64,000 nucleotides of DNA from Metamycoplasma alkalescens (GCF_900476125.1 NZ_LS991949.1:248001-312000); one strand, 5' to 3'; numbered from the stretch's first letter, positions 1 through 10,535 are shown. The notes: a model not told the origin generated them from the sequence alone. Program-made: numbers and translations.

Positions 1-228
1 GATTAGTTTGTATGAAGTTGGTGAGGTAAATAATTTGAAATCAAATGATTTGTCTTTATACACTGTAATTAAAACAGGAACTGGTTCTGAACCCCGGTCT
101 CTTGTTTGGTCATTAAATGCTTTGGTAAATTCTGGCATGTTAATTCCAACCCCAGCTAAAGCAGGTCCTGGTTTGGCTTGACCAGCGTTAAATTGTAATT
201 TGGCTTTTTTAACGATTTCTTTTGCCAT
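1..228 (-). CDS. rplK: 50S ribosomal protein L11 (N-terminal part, runs off the window)
   Basis: Reading leftwards from the ATG at 228, the first 76 codons give an L11 N-terminus: MAKEIVKKAKLQFNAGQAKP, then PALAGVGINMPEFTKAFND and a TRDRGSEPVPV segment. This proline-rich N-terminal domain is the conserved part of L11 that interacts with factors at the GTPase centre of the 50S subunit. The remaining C-terminal RNA-binding domain lies outside the window. About 230 bases separate it from the divergent gene at 458. In most bacteria rplA follows rplK, which cannot be checked here. Confidence 0.95.
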   Translation of the reverse strand, partial: MAKEIVKKAKLQFNAGQAKPGPALAGVGINMPEFTKAFNDQTRDRGSEPVPVLITVYKDKSFDFKLFTSPTSYKLI

Positions 229-457
229 TTTGTTTAAAAATCCTTTCGATAATTGTGGTGATAGCGAATTTTTTTTAAGATTCTTCCACTACTTTTTTGG
301 CAATTGTATATTGCAGTTGCAATTATAACAAAATAATTTTTTATTCCATAAAAAACATTATTTTTACAAAAAAACTTATCACTTTTTATTGTTCCTTGTT
401 TTAAGTAAAAAATTCATGAAAATAGGTTTGTGATAGAATAGAAGTGGAGGACTTAAA

Positions 458-718
458 ATGTATAACGAAAAATATAAATTGGTTGCAAAAATTTTTATTA
501 TCATTTCAATGGTTTTATTATTTCCACTAATTCTTCCAACACTTTTAGGTTTTTTTGCATTAGGAGTTATTGATCAAAAATATGCTCCAGAAGATAAAAA
601 GACACTTTGAGGAATTTTAACAATAATTTTGATTAATTGAATTGCTGGAATTTTTATTTTAATTGATGAGCGTCCAGTTAATGCTTCGAATGAATTAAAT
701 GATGATGCGAATTTATAA
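458..718 (+). CDS. Small two-TM membrane protein of unknown function
   Basis: An 86-residue ORF starts at ATG 458, seven bases after a GTGGAGG ribosome binding site. It contains two in-frame TGA codons read as Trp. The protein has a short polar N-terminus (MYNEKYKLVAK), a hydrophobic segment at about residues 12-38 ending in LGVI, a polar loop (DQKYAPEDKKT) and a second hydrophobic segment at about 50-68, then an acidic tail. It is divergent from rplK and followed by a hairpin terminator, so it is probably monocistronic. I do not recognise the family. A good RBS, the TGA usage and the clean membrane topology are the reasons to call it real. Confidence 0.7.
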
Positions 719-760
719 AAATTTTTATAAGTTTATTAACTAAAATTAATAATAATGATA

Positions 761-800
761 AAAAAATTCAAGTATGATTTCTTTTGACTTGAATTTTTTT
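761..800. terminator. Bidirectional hairpin terminator
   Basis: AAATTCAAGT pairs with ACTTGAATTT around a 12-base loop and is flanked by A and T runs on either side. It sits between the convergent membrane-protein gene (ends 718) and the azoreductase gene (ends 827), so it can serve both. Confidence 0.75.
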
Positions 801-826
801 TGTTTTTATTTTAAGTTAAATTTAGA

Positions 827-1426
827 TTAAAAATCAGCTGCAGCTTTTTTAATTAAATCTGCTTTTTGAGCAATGATTTCTTCATTGGTCAAACTAATAA
901 AAGGTTCAACTTTTGTGCCATCAATTAAAATACTTTTTGCAATTTTTGCACCTAAGAAATCTCAAACTCCTTCTAAATATGAAATATGATTGGCTCATAA
1001 ATATCAACCAAGCGGAGCACCTTGTGTTGCAATAATTTGTACTTTTAAATGATCTAATAATCCAATTGCTCCACCTTTTTTTGAATATTTATAGCTAAAT
1101 GTTTTATTCGCAACCGCAACACGATCAATAAATGTTTTTAAAACAGAGGGTACATTAAAATTGATCATTGGTGCTGAAATAACTAGCTTATCAATGCTTT
1201 TTAACATTTCAATGTATTTGTTTGAAAATTCTTCATCAAAAAAGTTACTGAAATTGTTCGCATTCATCCCAGTTCGTGCCATTTCTAAATCATTTAAATT
1301 TAATTCTTTAATTTCATCATCTGGATTATTTTTTTTATATTCTTCAATAAATTTTTTTGTTGCAAAACAAGAAATTGATTTGCCTTTATTTAATGGTGAA
1401 GAATATAAAACCAAAACTTTTGCCAT
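827..1426 (-). CDS. azoR: FMN-dependent NADH-azoreductase (AcpD/AzoR family)
   Basis: The protein has 199 residues, normal for this flavodoxin-fold family, whose members reduce azo or quinone substrates with NAD(P)H and bound FMN. The N-terminus has the phosphate-binding start MAKVLVLYSSPLNKGKS. The middle has the family motif region SAPMINFNVPSVLKTFIDRV and then KGGAIGLLDHLKVQIIATQG. One TGA codon (Trp, following GAPLG) splits the gene under the standard code. The ATG at 1426 is preceded by GAAGGAGAAAA. The C-terminus ends in a Lys/Ala-rich stretch. The gene stands alone between a terminator and a tRNA cluster. The annotation rests on motif recognition; the real substrate is unknown, as for most mycoplasma AzoR proteins. 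Confidence 0.88.
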
Positions 1427-1563
1427 TTTTCTCCTTCATCTTTGGATTTTTTGCTTATGCATTATCAAATTTGAATAATTATAATCTTAAACCAATTTTT
1501 TTAAATTGAATGCTTTTAAAAGAAAAAAATAAAAAAACTTGGGACTAGCAAGTTTTTCTAATA

Positions 1564-1637
1564 TGGTGCGGATGAAGGGAATCGGACCCTCGTATTCAGA
1601 TTGGCAACCTGATGTTCTACCATTGAACTACATCCGC
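1564..1637 (-). tRNA. tRNA-Gly (GCC)
   Basis: The complement folds as a cloverleaf. Acceptor GCGGATG pairs with CATCCGC, followed by A and an encoded CCA. The anticodon loop TTGCCAA gives anticodon GCC. The T arm contains GTCCGATTCC. It is followed by a second tRNA-Gly four bases away. Confidence 0.95.
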
Positions 1638-1641
1638 AAAA

Positions 1642-1715
1642 TGGTGCAAGTGATGGGAATCGAACCCACGTAGTTAGCTTGGAAGGCTAAAGTTCTACCA
1701 TTAAACTACACTCGC
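1642..1715 (-). tRNA. tRNA-Gly (UCC)
   Basis: Acceptor GCGAGTG pairs with CACTTGC (one G-U), with encoded ACCA. The anticodon stem TTAGC/GCTAA holds loop CTTCCAA with anticodon UCC. The T arm is GTGGGTTCGATTCCCAT. It lies upstream of tRNA-Gly(GCC) in the same orientation and is probably cotranscribed with it. Confidence 0.95.
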
Positions 1716-1789
1716 AAATTCCGAAATAAATTATAAACTAAAATATTTTTATTTTGCTAAAAATTTTTGCAAAAAAAGAATAAAAAAAA

Positions 1790-1865
1790 TGGCGATCGTG
1801 GCAGGATTCGAACCTGCGACCACATGCTTAGAAGGCACGTACTCTATCCCCTGAGCTACACGACC
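1790..1865 (-). tRNA. tRNA-Arg (UCU)
   Basis: Acceptor GGTCGTG pairs with CACGATC, discriminator G and encoded CCA. The anticodon stem CGTGC/GCATG encloses CTTCTAA, so the anticodon is UCU (AGA/AGG), the main Arg codon set in an AT-rich genome. The T arm GCAGGTTCGAATCCTGC is perfect. Confidence 0.95.
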
Positions 1866-1979
1866 GTCGCATCTATTATTTTACCATAAATTTTATTTTG
1901 AGATTTTTTTTAAAAAAATATTTTGCTTTAAAAACATCGTTTATTTTGCAATGATTTTTATTTTTCATTGCATTTGCAA

Positions 1980-3665
1980 TTAAGTTAATTGTTTGATTTT
2001 TTTTGCAATTTTTTTTGAAACAATTTTTTCTAGTTCATCTTGTGAAGCTAAATAAATATTTTCATATGTCAAAAAATGTTCTAATAATTTATTAATTGTT
2101 TTTTTGCCAATGCCTTCAATGTTTTCAAGGCTATTATTGACTATACTCTTAAAATGTCTTTTGTTAAACCAATTTTTGGCATATTTATCAACTTGAAATT
2201 GAATTTTTGTCAAAAAATTAAAAACATCAAAGTCATTAATTTCAATTTGTTGATTCTGGTCATTAATTAAGGTTGCAAAACTATGTTTATTATTTTTAAT
2301 TAAACCAAAAACTGGTTTGTTAATTTCTAGTTCAAATAAGGCTCTCTCAATACTTTTAATTTGATAAATCCCACCATCAACAAAAATGATATTGACTAGA
2401 TCGCTATTATTTTTTAAAAATTTATAAGCATTTTGATACATATAATACAAGTCAGCTTCATTGCCTTTTTCTTTTTTAAGAATAAATGATCGCGAATGAT
2501 TTTTTAAAAGTTTGCCATTTTCATATAAAAAAGCAGCGCCAACAATTTCATTTGTATTTGCCATAAATGAATTATCAAAAATCACAAATTTATTTGCATC
2601 ATGTTCTAAAATCTTGCTTAGTTTTTCAATCGTTTGTTCAAGTTGATTATCTTTTTCTAATTTTGCAATTTTGTTTTCAAGATCATTTTTGGCATTTTCA
2701 TAAGCAATATCCAACATATTTTGATAAATCTTATTGTTTTTAAAAACAAGATGTTTTTTTAGTTCTTCATTAATAAAAAGATTTTGGTATTCAGAAGGCA
2801 AAATAATATGTTCGGGGATAAAGTTTTTTGCATAATATTCTTCAATAAAATGACTAATAAAATCTTCCAATAAGGAATTAAGATTAAACCAAAAATCAGA
2901 TTTATTAATTAAATTAGCTGCCCGATAGTGCAAAATCGAAATAAAAATTTTATCCTTCGTTACATAAAAACCAAAAACATCAAGATCTTTTGATGTTTTT
3001 AAAACTAAATTTTGTTGATTTTGTTTATTATAAATTAATTCATAAATTTGTTTGTATTGTTTTGCTAATAAGTACTCCATATTTTCAACTCAGAAATGAA
3101 TTTTATTTTGCAATTGATTTTTAAAATCAGTATCAAATTTCAAAATTTTTTTTGCTTTTAAAAAAGCATTATTAACTTCTTCTTCGCTCATTTTATTAAT
3201 AATTAATCCATCTTTAGATTTTAATAAATGAATAAGATATTTAATTAATTCTTTATATTCTTTACCTTTAACTAAAGGACCATAATAAATCGCATTGGGA
3301 TTTTTTTTGTATTTATTTTTTAAACTAATCTGTAAATTGTTTTTATTTTTTTCAACACAAATATAAGGAAAAGTTGCTTGTGTTGGTAAAACAACATTGC
3401 ATTTGGGTTTGTATTTCGCAATGCAACTTCGCTCAAAAATTAAAGCTTCAGTTTCGGTTTCAAAAACAAATGTTTCAAATGATGAAGTTTCTTCAAGCAT
3501 TTTTTGGGTTTTATATGAGTTTTTCATATTCGGATCAAAATATTGTTTCATCCGTGCTTTTAAATTTTTGGCTTTACCGACATAGATGATATTATCATCC
3601 TTATCTTTTCAAAAATAAACCCCTGGTTTCGTTGAAATATTTTTGATTAATTCTTTGTCAATCAT
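1980..3665 (-). CDS. uvrC: UvrABC excinuclease subunit C
   Basis: The protein has 561 residues; UvrC makes the 3' and 5' incisions beside DNA lesions after UvrAB loading. The N-terminal GIY-YIG nuclease is clear: GVYFWKDKDDNIIYVGKAKN, starting about residue 14. The middle carries an RNase H-like C-terminal nuclease region (IIFVDGGIYQIKS). The end holds a helix-hairpin-helix, NIEGIGKKTINKLLEHF, followed by a second partial one. Two internal TGA codons are read as Trp. The ATG at 3665 begins MIDKELIKNISTKPG, just ahead of the nuclease domain. The UvrB linker domain is short, as in other mollicute UvrC proteins. uvrA is at 17.6-20.5 kb in the same window; uvrB is not seen. Confidence 0.95.
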
Positions 3666-3699
3666 AATTTTTTTGTTTAATTTTTTTATTTATTTATAT

Positions 3700-4614
3700 T
3701 TATTCAAGATTATCTTCGAGTGTTTTAATAATCACATTTAATCTTTTGAAAGGATCAATATCAAAATCTTTCAAAACAATTTCATAGGCTTTATTTTCAA
3801 AAACACCTAATTTGCCTGCTTCTTCTTCAAAGTCTCTTCTTAAACTAATGTATTTAATTGGAGTTTTATTTTCTAAAAAATTAATTTCAAAATCATAAAG
3901 TGGTTTAAGAACCCTAGTGATTTTGACATTATTGATTTTATTTTCAAAAGCATGGTAGTAAAAAATGCTATTTAAATTATTTTTTCTACCAAAAGAAATT
4001 AAAAGTGCATAGTTTTTTTGTTTAATTTCAAGTGCAAGAATCGCATATGGTTCAACCAAATAATTTTTATTTTCTTTATCATCAAGAATTAATGCTAAAT
4101 ATGGATGAGTTAAATTTTTAATTTTCTCAAATTCTTCGTTTGATACCTCATATAGAATTCCGTTATCTAATAATGGTAAAAATTGACTTTCTTTTTCAAG
4201 GGCAATGAAAGCTTTTAAATTTTCTTCATTTTCATTTGGTGATTTGGAAAAATTAGGACCATCTGGTGCCAAATAATATTGACCATGTTCTAATCTTGTA
4301 TAAACATAAACATCTTCAATGATTTCATTTGTATCAGTCGCAATCACATTTGCTAAAAATCTTTGGTATTGTGGAAACATCTCCCAACGATCAATCATGA
4401 ACAACTCTTCCTTGGTAATTTCAAAAATACTACCTTTTACTTGATGACCAATATCTTTTTTTAATAAAAAATATTGTAAATCATCAATACATTTTGCATA
4501 TCCATTCAAAATTGCTGGACGTTTAATAACATTTGGTGATAACAAATTTTTATAAAATAATTCATCTTGAATTGTTCCATATGAAAAAACATATATTTTT
4601 TTATCTTGCTCCAT
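3700..4614 (-). CDS. Gamma-glutamylcyclotransferase-like protein with a C-terminal extension
   Basis: A 304-residue protein with a GGCT/AIG2-type N-terminal domain. The substrate-loop motif VFSYGTIQDELF is at residues 9-20. KGSIFEITKEELFMIDRWE and then YQRFLANVIATD match the family pattern in which a conserved Glu acts as acid/base. GGCT-fold enzymes release 5-oxoproline from gamma-glutamyl amines or peptides. About 180 residues after the fold are not recognisable and appear specific to mollicutes. The ATG at 4614 is preceded by GAAGGAGAAAAAAT. It lies 34 bases upstream of uvrC with both on the minus strand, so cotranscription is likely. The substrate is unknown, because glutathione metabolism is not expected in such an organism. 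Confidence 0.7.
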   Translation of the reverse strand: MEQDKKIYVFSYGTIQDELFYKNLLSPNVIKRPAILNGYAKCIDDLQYFLLKKDIGHQVKGSIFEITKEELFMIDRWEMFPQYQRFLANVIATDTNEIIEDVYVYTRLEHGQYYLAPDGPNFSKSPNENEENLKAFIALEKESQFLPLLDNGILYEVSNEEFEKIKNLTHPYLALILDDKENKNYLVEPYAILALEIKQKNYALLISFGRKNNLNSIFYYHAFENKINNVKITRVLKPLYDFEINFLENKTPIKYISLRRDFEEEAGKLGVFENKAYEIVLKDFDIDPFKRLNVIIKTLEDNLE

Positions 4615-4779
4615 ATTTTTTCTCCTTCAAAAATTAAAAAATATTTTTTTAATTAGTATCACTAATTATATTTGTTATTTTTCATTTTGTTTTTATATTT
4701 ATGTAAATAAAAGTTTGAAGAATTTTTTTGCAGTCTTTTGATTATGATTTTTTGATATATTTATACTAAAAAAATATAG

Positions 4780-4785
4780 TATAAT
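4780..4785 (+). promoter_or_regulatory. -10 box of the SRP RNA promoter
   Basis: TATAAT lies eight bases before the deduced 5' end of the SRP RNA. No convincing -35 box is seen at the usual 17-base distance. Confidence 0.55.
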
Positions 4786-4792
4786 TTAATAT

Positions 4793-4871
4793 GCCATAAG
4801 AACAGCAACCTTGTAATCTGGTCAGGATAGAAATTATAGCAGCCATATCGAGAAGTGCAGTGTCTTGTGGT
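4793..4871 (+). ncRNA. ffs: Signal recognition particle RNA (4.5S/ffs type)
   Basis: The conserved S-domain tip is present: GGTCAGG followed by an asymmetric loop and AGCAGCC. Flanking arms pair: CCATAAGAACAGCA at the 5' side with TGCAGTGTCTTGTGG at the 3' side. The roughly 80-nt length suits the small bacterial SRP RNA that binds Ffh and targets membrane proteins. A T-rich run follows directly. Ends are estimated from the outer stem. Confidence 0.92.
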
Positions 4872-4905
4872 TTTATATTTTTTTTAAATATAAGGAGTAT
4901 TTGCT

Positions 4906-5532
4906 TTGATTTGTACAAGATTATTAAGTCCAATCAAAAATCATCAACAAAAAACAATTTTACCAATCATTGAGGTTGATGATTTTGTGATTTATAAAAT
5001 GATTTCAAGTGATCTATTTTATAACGCAAAAGCAATAAATCAATATTTGAATTTAAAAAATGATGATTTAAAAGAAATCTTTTTTGATGAAAATGTTTAT
5101 TTTATTTGCTCAAATAAGTTGTTTGACAATGAATTTGAAAAAGACCATCAATTGATTAAAGAGCTTAAAAATTCAATTTATTTTCATGAATTTGTTTTAA
5201 AACAGCTTAAAAATTTCAAAGAAATTGTGACAAATGATGGTAATGGCGGTTCACTTATTTTATTTGATTATATGCGTGGTTATCATAAACCTTTTTATGT
5301 TTTTTCAGATATCGAACAAACAAAAAAAGAATTGGATTATTTATTGGAATTACCCGAGATCAAAGAGGATATTAATTACTATTTACCTTTATATGATAAT
5401 TACATTACAAAACTAAAAAAAGCAAATGAAGCCTTTAATAATAAAACCTCACAAATTTTCTTATTTGTTGATCAATTATTAAAAAATAAAATTGATGCAA
5501 TCATTGAAGATATTGAAAATAATGTTAAATAA
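4906..5532 (+). CDS. Hypothetical protein downstream of the SRP RNA
   Basis: A 208-residue ORF, read from a TTG at 4906 that follows AAGGAG by eight bases; no ATG lies nearby in frame. It has no TGA codon. The sequence is acidic and helical (ELKNSIYFHEFVLKQLKNF, ELDYLLELPEIKEDINYY) with no signal peptide and no membrane segment. A short segment, TNDGNGGSLILFDYMRGYH, is the least helical part. I do not recognise a family. It starts 35 bases after the SRP RNA and ends before a hairpin terminator. It may be transcribed from the SRP promoter by readthrough. Confidence 0.7.
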   Translation: MICTRLLSPIKNHQQKTILPIIEVDDFVIYKMISSDLFYNAKAINQYLNLKNDDLKEIFFDENVYFICSNKLFDNEFEKDHQLIKELKNSIYFHEFVLKQLKNFKEIVTNDGNGGSLILFDYMRGYHKPFYVFSDIEQTKKELDYLLELPEIKEDINYYLPLYDNYITKLKKANEAFNNKTSQIFLFVDQLLKNKIDAIIEDIENNVK

Positions 5533-5537
5533 CATGA

Positions 5538-5577
5538 TAAAAATCCTTGCAATTTCAAGCTTGGATTTTTTATTTTT
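5538..5577 (+). terminator. Probable Rho-independent terminator
   Basis: AAAATCC pairs with GGATTTT, with an inner CTTG/CAAG stem, followed by a T-rich run. It ends the gene at 4906-5532. Confidence 0.65.
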
Positions 5578-5734
5578 TAGGTTTAAGATAAAGATTTAAA
5601 TATTTGGTTATCTTGACATATTTTAGGATATTTAAATATACTTTTATTTTTCTAAAAATTTTTGTAAAAAAGAATTTGGTATAAAATTTCTGGTATATAA
5701 GGTTTTGTTATTTTTAACAAAAGGAGTGAAAAAA

Positions 5735-7975
5735 ATGCATAAATCAAAAAAATCAAAGTTAGTTTTTCTTGCATTAGGACCTTTATAGGATTGACAGCAA
5801 CTGCAATAAGTTGTGATAATTCTAAATCAAATGCAACAAATACAAATAATCAAAGACAAAATGAAGAAATCAATCTTCCAATAACATTCAACAAGCGATA
5901 AGATTTGAGAATATTATAATAATCAAAATAATCAAAATAAACCGAATGAAAAAAATAACCCAGACCCAAATCAAACTAATGAATCAAATCATAAAAATCA
6001 AAAAGACAACTATGATTTATTTCCATCAAATCCATCAAATGATTCAATCACTCCAGTTCCAAGTGATTTAAATAGTTATTATCCAAGACAAACTATTGAA
6101 AAATTTGAGCCAAAAAATTATAGTGTTGAAGAGATTAAATCAATGATTTTAAGTGATACGTATGCTTGAAATTATTTTTCACATCCAAATTATGTTTTCG
6201 AAAATGATGAAGTAACTGTATCTGGGGATGGAGAAAATTTTGTAAAGCTTAAATTACTAGATGCAAAAACCAAACAAGAAGTTACTGGTGTTAAATGATT
6301 TCAAAGAATTAAATATCCAATTAATCAAGTTTTTGCAGCGAATGAAGATAAAGACTCAAATACAATTCTTACCTTAACATCTAGTGGAGAAATAAAAGGA
6401 AAATCTCATCAACAAGAACATGGAGTTACTGAGGTTTGAGCTGAATATCAAGGTTATTTATATCGTTGTTTAGTTCATGTAAGATCAGATGCTCAAACTA
6501 AAAATGATGATGAAATCAAAAAAGCAGAAGCAGAAGCAGAAAAAATTGTCAAAGATTGAAAAGATTTTTCAACACTAGAAAAAATCAAAAAAGCACATGA
6601 ATGAATGGTTACAAATGTCATTTATGAAGATAGAGGCAATCTAAGAGATGACCAAACAGCATATTCTTCATTAGTTGAAAAAAGATCAATTTGTACAGGG
6701 TATGCTAATGGATTTAAAATGTTAATGGAAAAAATGAATATTCCATGTATCATGGTAACTGGACAAATGGATTTAAGAATTCATACAAATCATTTTGAAC
6801 GTCATGCTTGAAATTTAGTTGGGATTGATGGTCAATGATATCATGTTGACACCACATCAGATCGTTCTCCAGAATGAAAAAATGATTCAAGTAAAATAAG
6901 ATATGATTTCTTTTTAATTCATGATAAAGATTTCAGCAGAGGACAACAATTTAGTCATAATTATGGAAGCAGATTAGGTCAACGTTTTAGAAATCTAAAA
7001 CTTAAAAACTTTGTCAAAAATGTTGATGATGCATTAGCTATATTTGACCAAAAATATGGTAATAATTCATTAAAAATTGAAAAAGATAAACCATGATTAG
7101 ATATTTATGGCGATGTGACTCTTTCAGAAAATATCAAGGATGCTTTTAAAAAAAGAGGACTTGAAATTGATAAAGAGAATATATCTAATCTTGGGACATC
7201 ACGATGAATGAGTTATAAAAAAATTAGATATAGTTTTAAGAATTTAGATTTTGATAAAAAACAAATAATTAATATTAAAGCAATAAAAGAAGAAATATCT
7301 AATAAAAAATTGGGTAAATATGCTATTAAACTAGAAATGGATTCAGACACAATTGATTTAAAAACTGGAAACTTTATTGTTAAAAATGCAATGATTAATA
7401 ATATTGAAAAAGTTAATGACGGCTATATTTTATATTTTGATAATTTTTCTCAATTTGGAGAAAATGAAATTGATTTAGAAATTAGAAAATATGGCTTTAA
7501 ATTTGATTTTGCCAGTCAAAATAAATTTACATTTAATGTTGAAAAACATAATACTCCAAATGCAACAATTAAAGCAATTGGGCCTAATTCAATTGTTCTT
7601 AGTGGTGTTGATAATGGTATGGAATATAGAAATACTTTTGGTGAATGAAAAGATATTACACATGATAACTTTAAAATAGAAAATGTCATTTTGGGGGATA
7701 TTTTAATTCGAGTAAAAGATAATTTTGATAAATTTAAATCAGATATTCAAGTTATTTCTTTACCAAAAGCTGGAGATGTTAATAATAAAATTAAAGTTTT
7801 TGACAACACGATTATTGGTGTTGATAATACAATGGGATTTCGTGTTAAAGATCAAGGAAGTTGAATGCAAATTACAACAACAAAACTTAAAAATTTACCA
7901 AAAAATATTTATGAATTTAGAGTTAAGGGGAATAATAATACTTTAGCTTCAGAAAGTTATATTGTTACTTTGTAA
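5735..7975 (+). pseudogene. Transglutaminase-related surface lipoprotein, frameshifted near the lipobox
   Basis: The ATG at 5735 follows AAGGAG and starts a signal peptide (MHKSKKSKLVFLALGPL) that hits TAG at 5786. The lipobox continues in another frame from 5788 (GLTATAISC) to a TAA at 5899. From 5897 on, the original frame is open to the TAA at 7973-7975. The body matches the intact paralogue at 8264 throughout. It has the transglutaminase core with Cys in RSICTGYANGF, His in ERHAWN and Asp in YHVDTT, then four repeated beta-type segments ending VKGNNNTLASE. The first break would be repaired by restoring one TTTA unit in a TTTATTTA run; the second needs another small indel around 5880-5896. 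It resembles what I recall as the MAG6410-type transglutaminase lipoproteins. As it stands it cannot be exported and is probably silent; phase variation or a sequencing error are alternatives. Confidence 0.8.
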
Positions 7976-8025
7976 TAAATACAAATTAAAAATTAAACAA
8001 TTTATTAAAAAAGTTAAATTCAATT

Positions 8026-8069
8026 AAGCGATAATATTCAAACATAATGAATATGTCGCTTATTTTTTA
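8026..8069 (+). terminator. Rho-independent terminator
   Basis: AAGCGA...ATATTC pairs with GAATAT...TCGCTT, followed by ATTTTTTAT. It separates the two lipoprotein genes, so each has its own transcript. Confidence 0.8.
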
Positions 8070-8170
8070 TATCAAAAATACAAATTGAATATTTCTTACA
8101 AAAAAAACTAAAAATAATTATTATTGATTTTTTTGCCTTATTTTAAGTATCTAAAAAGGTGAATTATAAA

Positions 8171-8198
8171 TTGTTACAAAAAACTAATTTGGTATTAA
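8171..8198 (+). promoter_or_regulatory. Putative promoter of the second transglutaminase lipoprotein
   Basis: TTGTTA at 8171-8176 and TATTAA at 8193-8198 are separated by 16 bases. The ACTAATTTGGTATTAAAATTT context resembles GAATTTGGTATAAAATTT before the first paralogue, at 5672-5689. Confidence 0.45.
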
Positions 8199-8263
8199 AA
8201 TTTATATTATGACTATGATAGATAGTATTTTGTCATTTCATAATTTCAAAAAAGGAGTTTAAA

Positions 8264-10522
8264 ATGCCAAAGTTAAAAAAATCAACATTAGCTTTTCTTG
8301 CATTAGGATCATTATTTAGTTTAGGAATTACAACAATAAGTTGTAAAAATCCAAGAATAAATTCAACAAATGAAAATGATAAAGCAAATAATGACAGAAT
8401 TAATAATGCAACAAACAATGGCTCAATAAATGATAAGATTTGAGAGTATCACAACAATAACAATGATGATCAAAACAAACCAAACATTAAACCAAGTGAT
8501 AAAAATGATTTAAAACCAAATAAACCTGTTGAAACAAATGATCAAAAAAATAATGACAAAATTGATTTAGTTCCATTAACTCCAGTAATTCAACCAATTT
8601 TTCCAATTCCAAGTAATGATGAATTGGATAATTTTTATCCAAAACAAATAGAAGAAGAATACAATCCAAAAGATTTATCTGAAGATGAAATAATTTCAAG
8701 AATTAAAAATCAAATGGAAACATGAAATTATTTTGCACATCCTAAATATGTTTTAGAAAAAAACAATGTAACCGTTTATGGCGATGGACAAGATTCAGTG
8801 AAACTCAAATTACTAGAAAAAGAAACTGGTAGAGAAGTTTCCGGTGTTCGCTGGTTTCAAAAAACAAGAATTCCATATACTGACGTTTTTGCAGCCGAAA
8901 AAGAGGGTGATAAATCATATTTGACTTTAACAAGTAGTGGGGTTGTTTCTAGAAAGAAACCACATGAAGAAAACCAAATAATTACTGAAGTTTGAGCAGA
9001 ATATAAAGGATATTTATATCAATGTTTAGTTAAAGTTGCTTCAAATGATGAAACTAGAAATATTAAAGAAGAATTAATTGCTGAACAAGAAGCAGAAAAA
9101 ATAATATCTGATTGAAAAAATCTTCCAACATTGCAAAAGGTAATTAAAGCTCATGAATGAATGGTTACAAATGTAATATATTTACTTCAAGCAACTCCCC
9201 AAGATGATGAAACAGCTTATGCCGCATTGGTTAATAAAAGAGCAATTTGTAATGGTTATGCTAAAGCATTTAGAATTCTAATGAAAAAATTAGGTGTTCC
9301 AGTTTCGATTATAACTGGTGGAGGCAATCAGGCACTTTTTCCAGGATATGTTACACGTCATGTTTGAAATCTTGTTGAGATTGATGGTGAATGATATCAT
9401 GTTGATACAACATGAGATCGTGCTAGAACAGGGAATAAATCAAACAATCAAGCAAACTATAATTTCTTTTTAATGCATGATGATGATTTTGGAAAGGAAA
9501 ACTCATTTTATAATGTTTTAAGTGATAATATGGGTCAACGTTATAGAAATTTAAAGTTAAATAATTTTGTAAAAAGCGCTGATGAAGCAATGGCCTTATT
9601 TGATGTTAAATATTCAGATGAAAATAATATTCCTAGATGATTTGAGTTTTATGCTGAAGAAAAAAAATTGAATGAGATTGAAAAAGCTTTCACAAATAGA
9701 GGGATAAATATTCTTGATCGTAGTATAAAAAATGTTAGTTGAATGAATTACAAAAAAATAAGATATCAATTTGCAAACAACTTTAAATTTCAAAAAATTA
9801 ATGACATAAAATTTAACGTGCATAAACATAGTGTCCCAAAAGAAATACTTGGAGAATATACAATTAAAGTAAGTTTTGTTGAAGATATTAATAATATTAA
9901 TTTATTACCAGAAAACTTCAAGGTTAAAAATGCAATGATTAAAAAAATTGAAAAAAGTGGTAAAGACTATATTTTATATCTTGATAATTTTGAAAAATAT
10001 GGAAATGTGGACGTTGGTTTAGAAATAAAAAAACAAGGTTATAAGTTTATTTTTAATAATCAGCATAAAGTTTCATTTGATGTCAAAAAACATCAAACTC
10101 CAAAGGTAAAAGTCTATGCAAATGGACCTAAGTCAATTGTTCTTAGTGGTGTAAGTGAAAAAATGGAATATAGAAACAATTTTGGAAAATGAAAAAATAT
10201 TCCACACGATAATTATCAAATTAATGATGTTATATTAGGAAGCATTTCAATTCGAGTAAAAGATAATTTTGATAAATTTAAATCAGATATTCAAGTTATT
10301 TCTTTACCAAAAGCAAGTGACATTAATAATAAAGTTAAGGCATTTGATGGCATGATTATTGGGGTTGATAATACAATGGAATTTCGTGTTAAAGGATCTG
10401 AAAAATGAATCCCAATTAAAACTACAAAACTTAAAAATCTAAAAAGCAATACTTATCAATTTAGAGTTAAAGGCAATAATAATACTTTAGCTTCTGAAAT
10501 TCATGAAGTTAATTTATATTAA
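8264..10522 (+). CDS. Transglutaminase-related surface lipoprotein (intact copy)
   Basis: A 752-residue lipoprotein with nine TGA-Trp codons or more, starting after AAAGGAGTTTAAA. The signal peptide MPKLKKSTLAFLALGSLFS ends in lipobox TTISC (lipidated Cys near residue 27). A low-complexity Asn/Asp/Lys/Pro stalk runs to about residue 125. The transglutaminase core then shows a full triad: Cys329 in RAICNGYA, His366 in TRHVWN and Asp381 in YHVDTTWD. Such Cys proteases or acyltransferases act on proteins outside the cell. The C-terminal third consists of beta-rich repeat-like modules, and the segment IRVKDNFDKFKSDIQVISLPKA is nearly identical in the upstream paralogue, suggesting recent conversion. 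The real substrate (host protein or mycoplasma surface) is unknown. A terminator follows at 10536. Confidence 0.85.
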
Positions 10523-10535
10523 AAAATCAATAAAA

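Noticed and set aside
1161-1478. Plus-strand ORF opposite the azoreductase
   Set aside because: Antisense shadow; the azoreductase frame has family motifs and an RBS.
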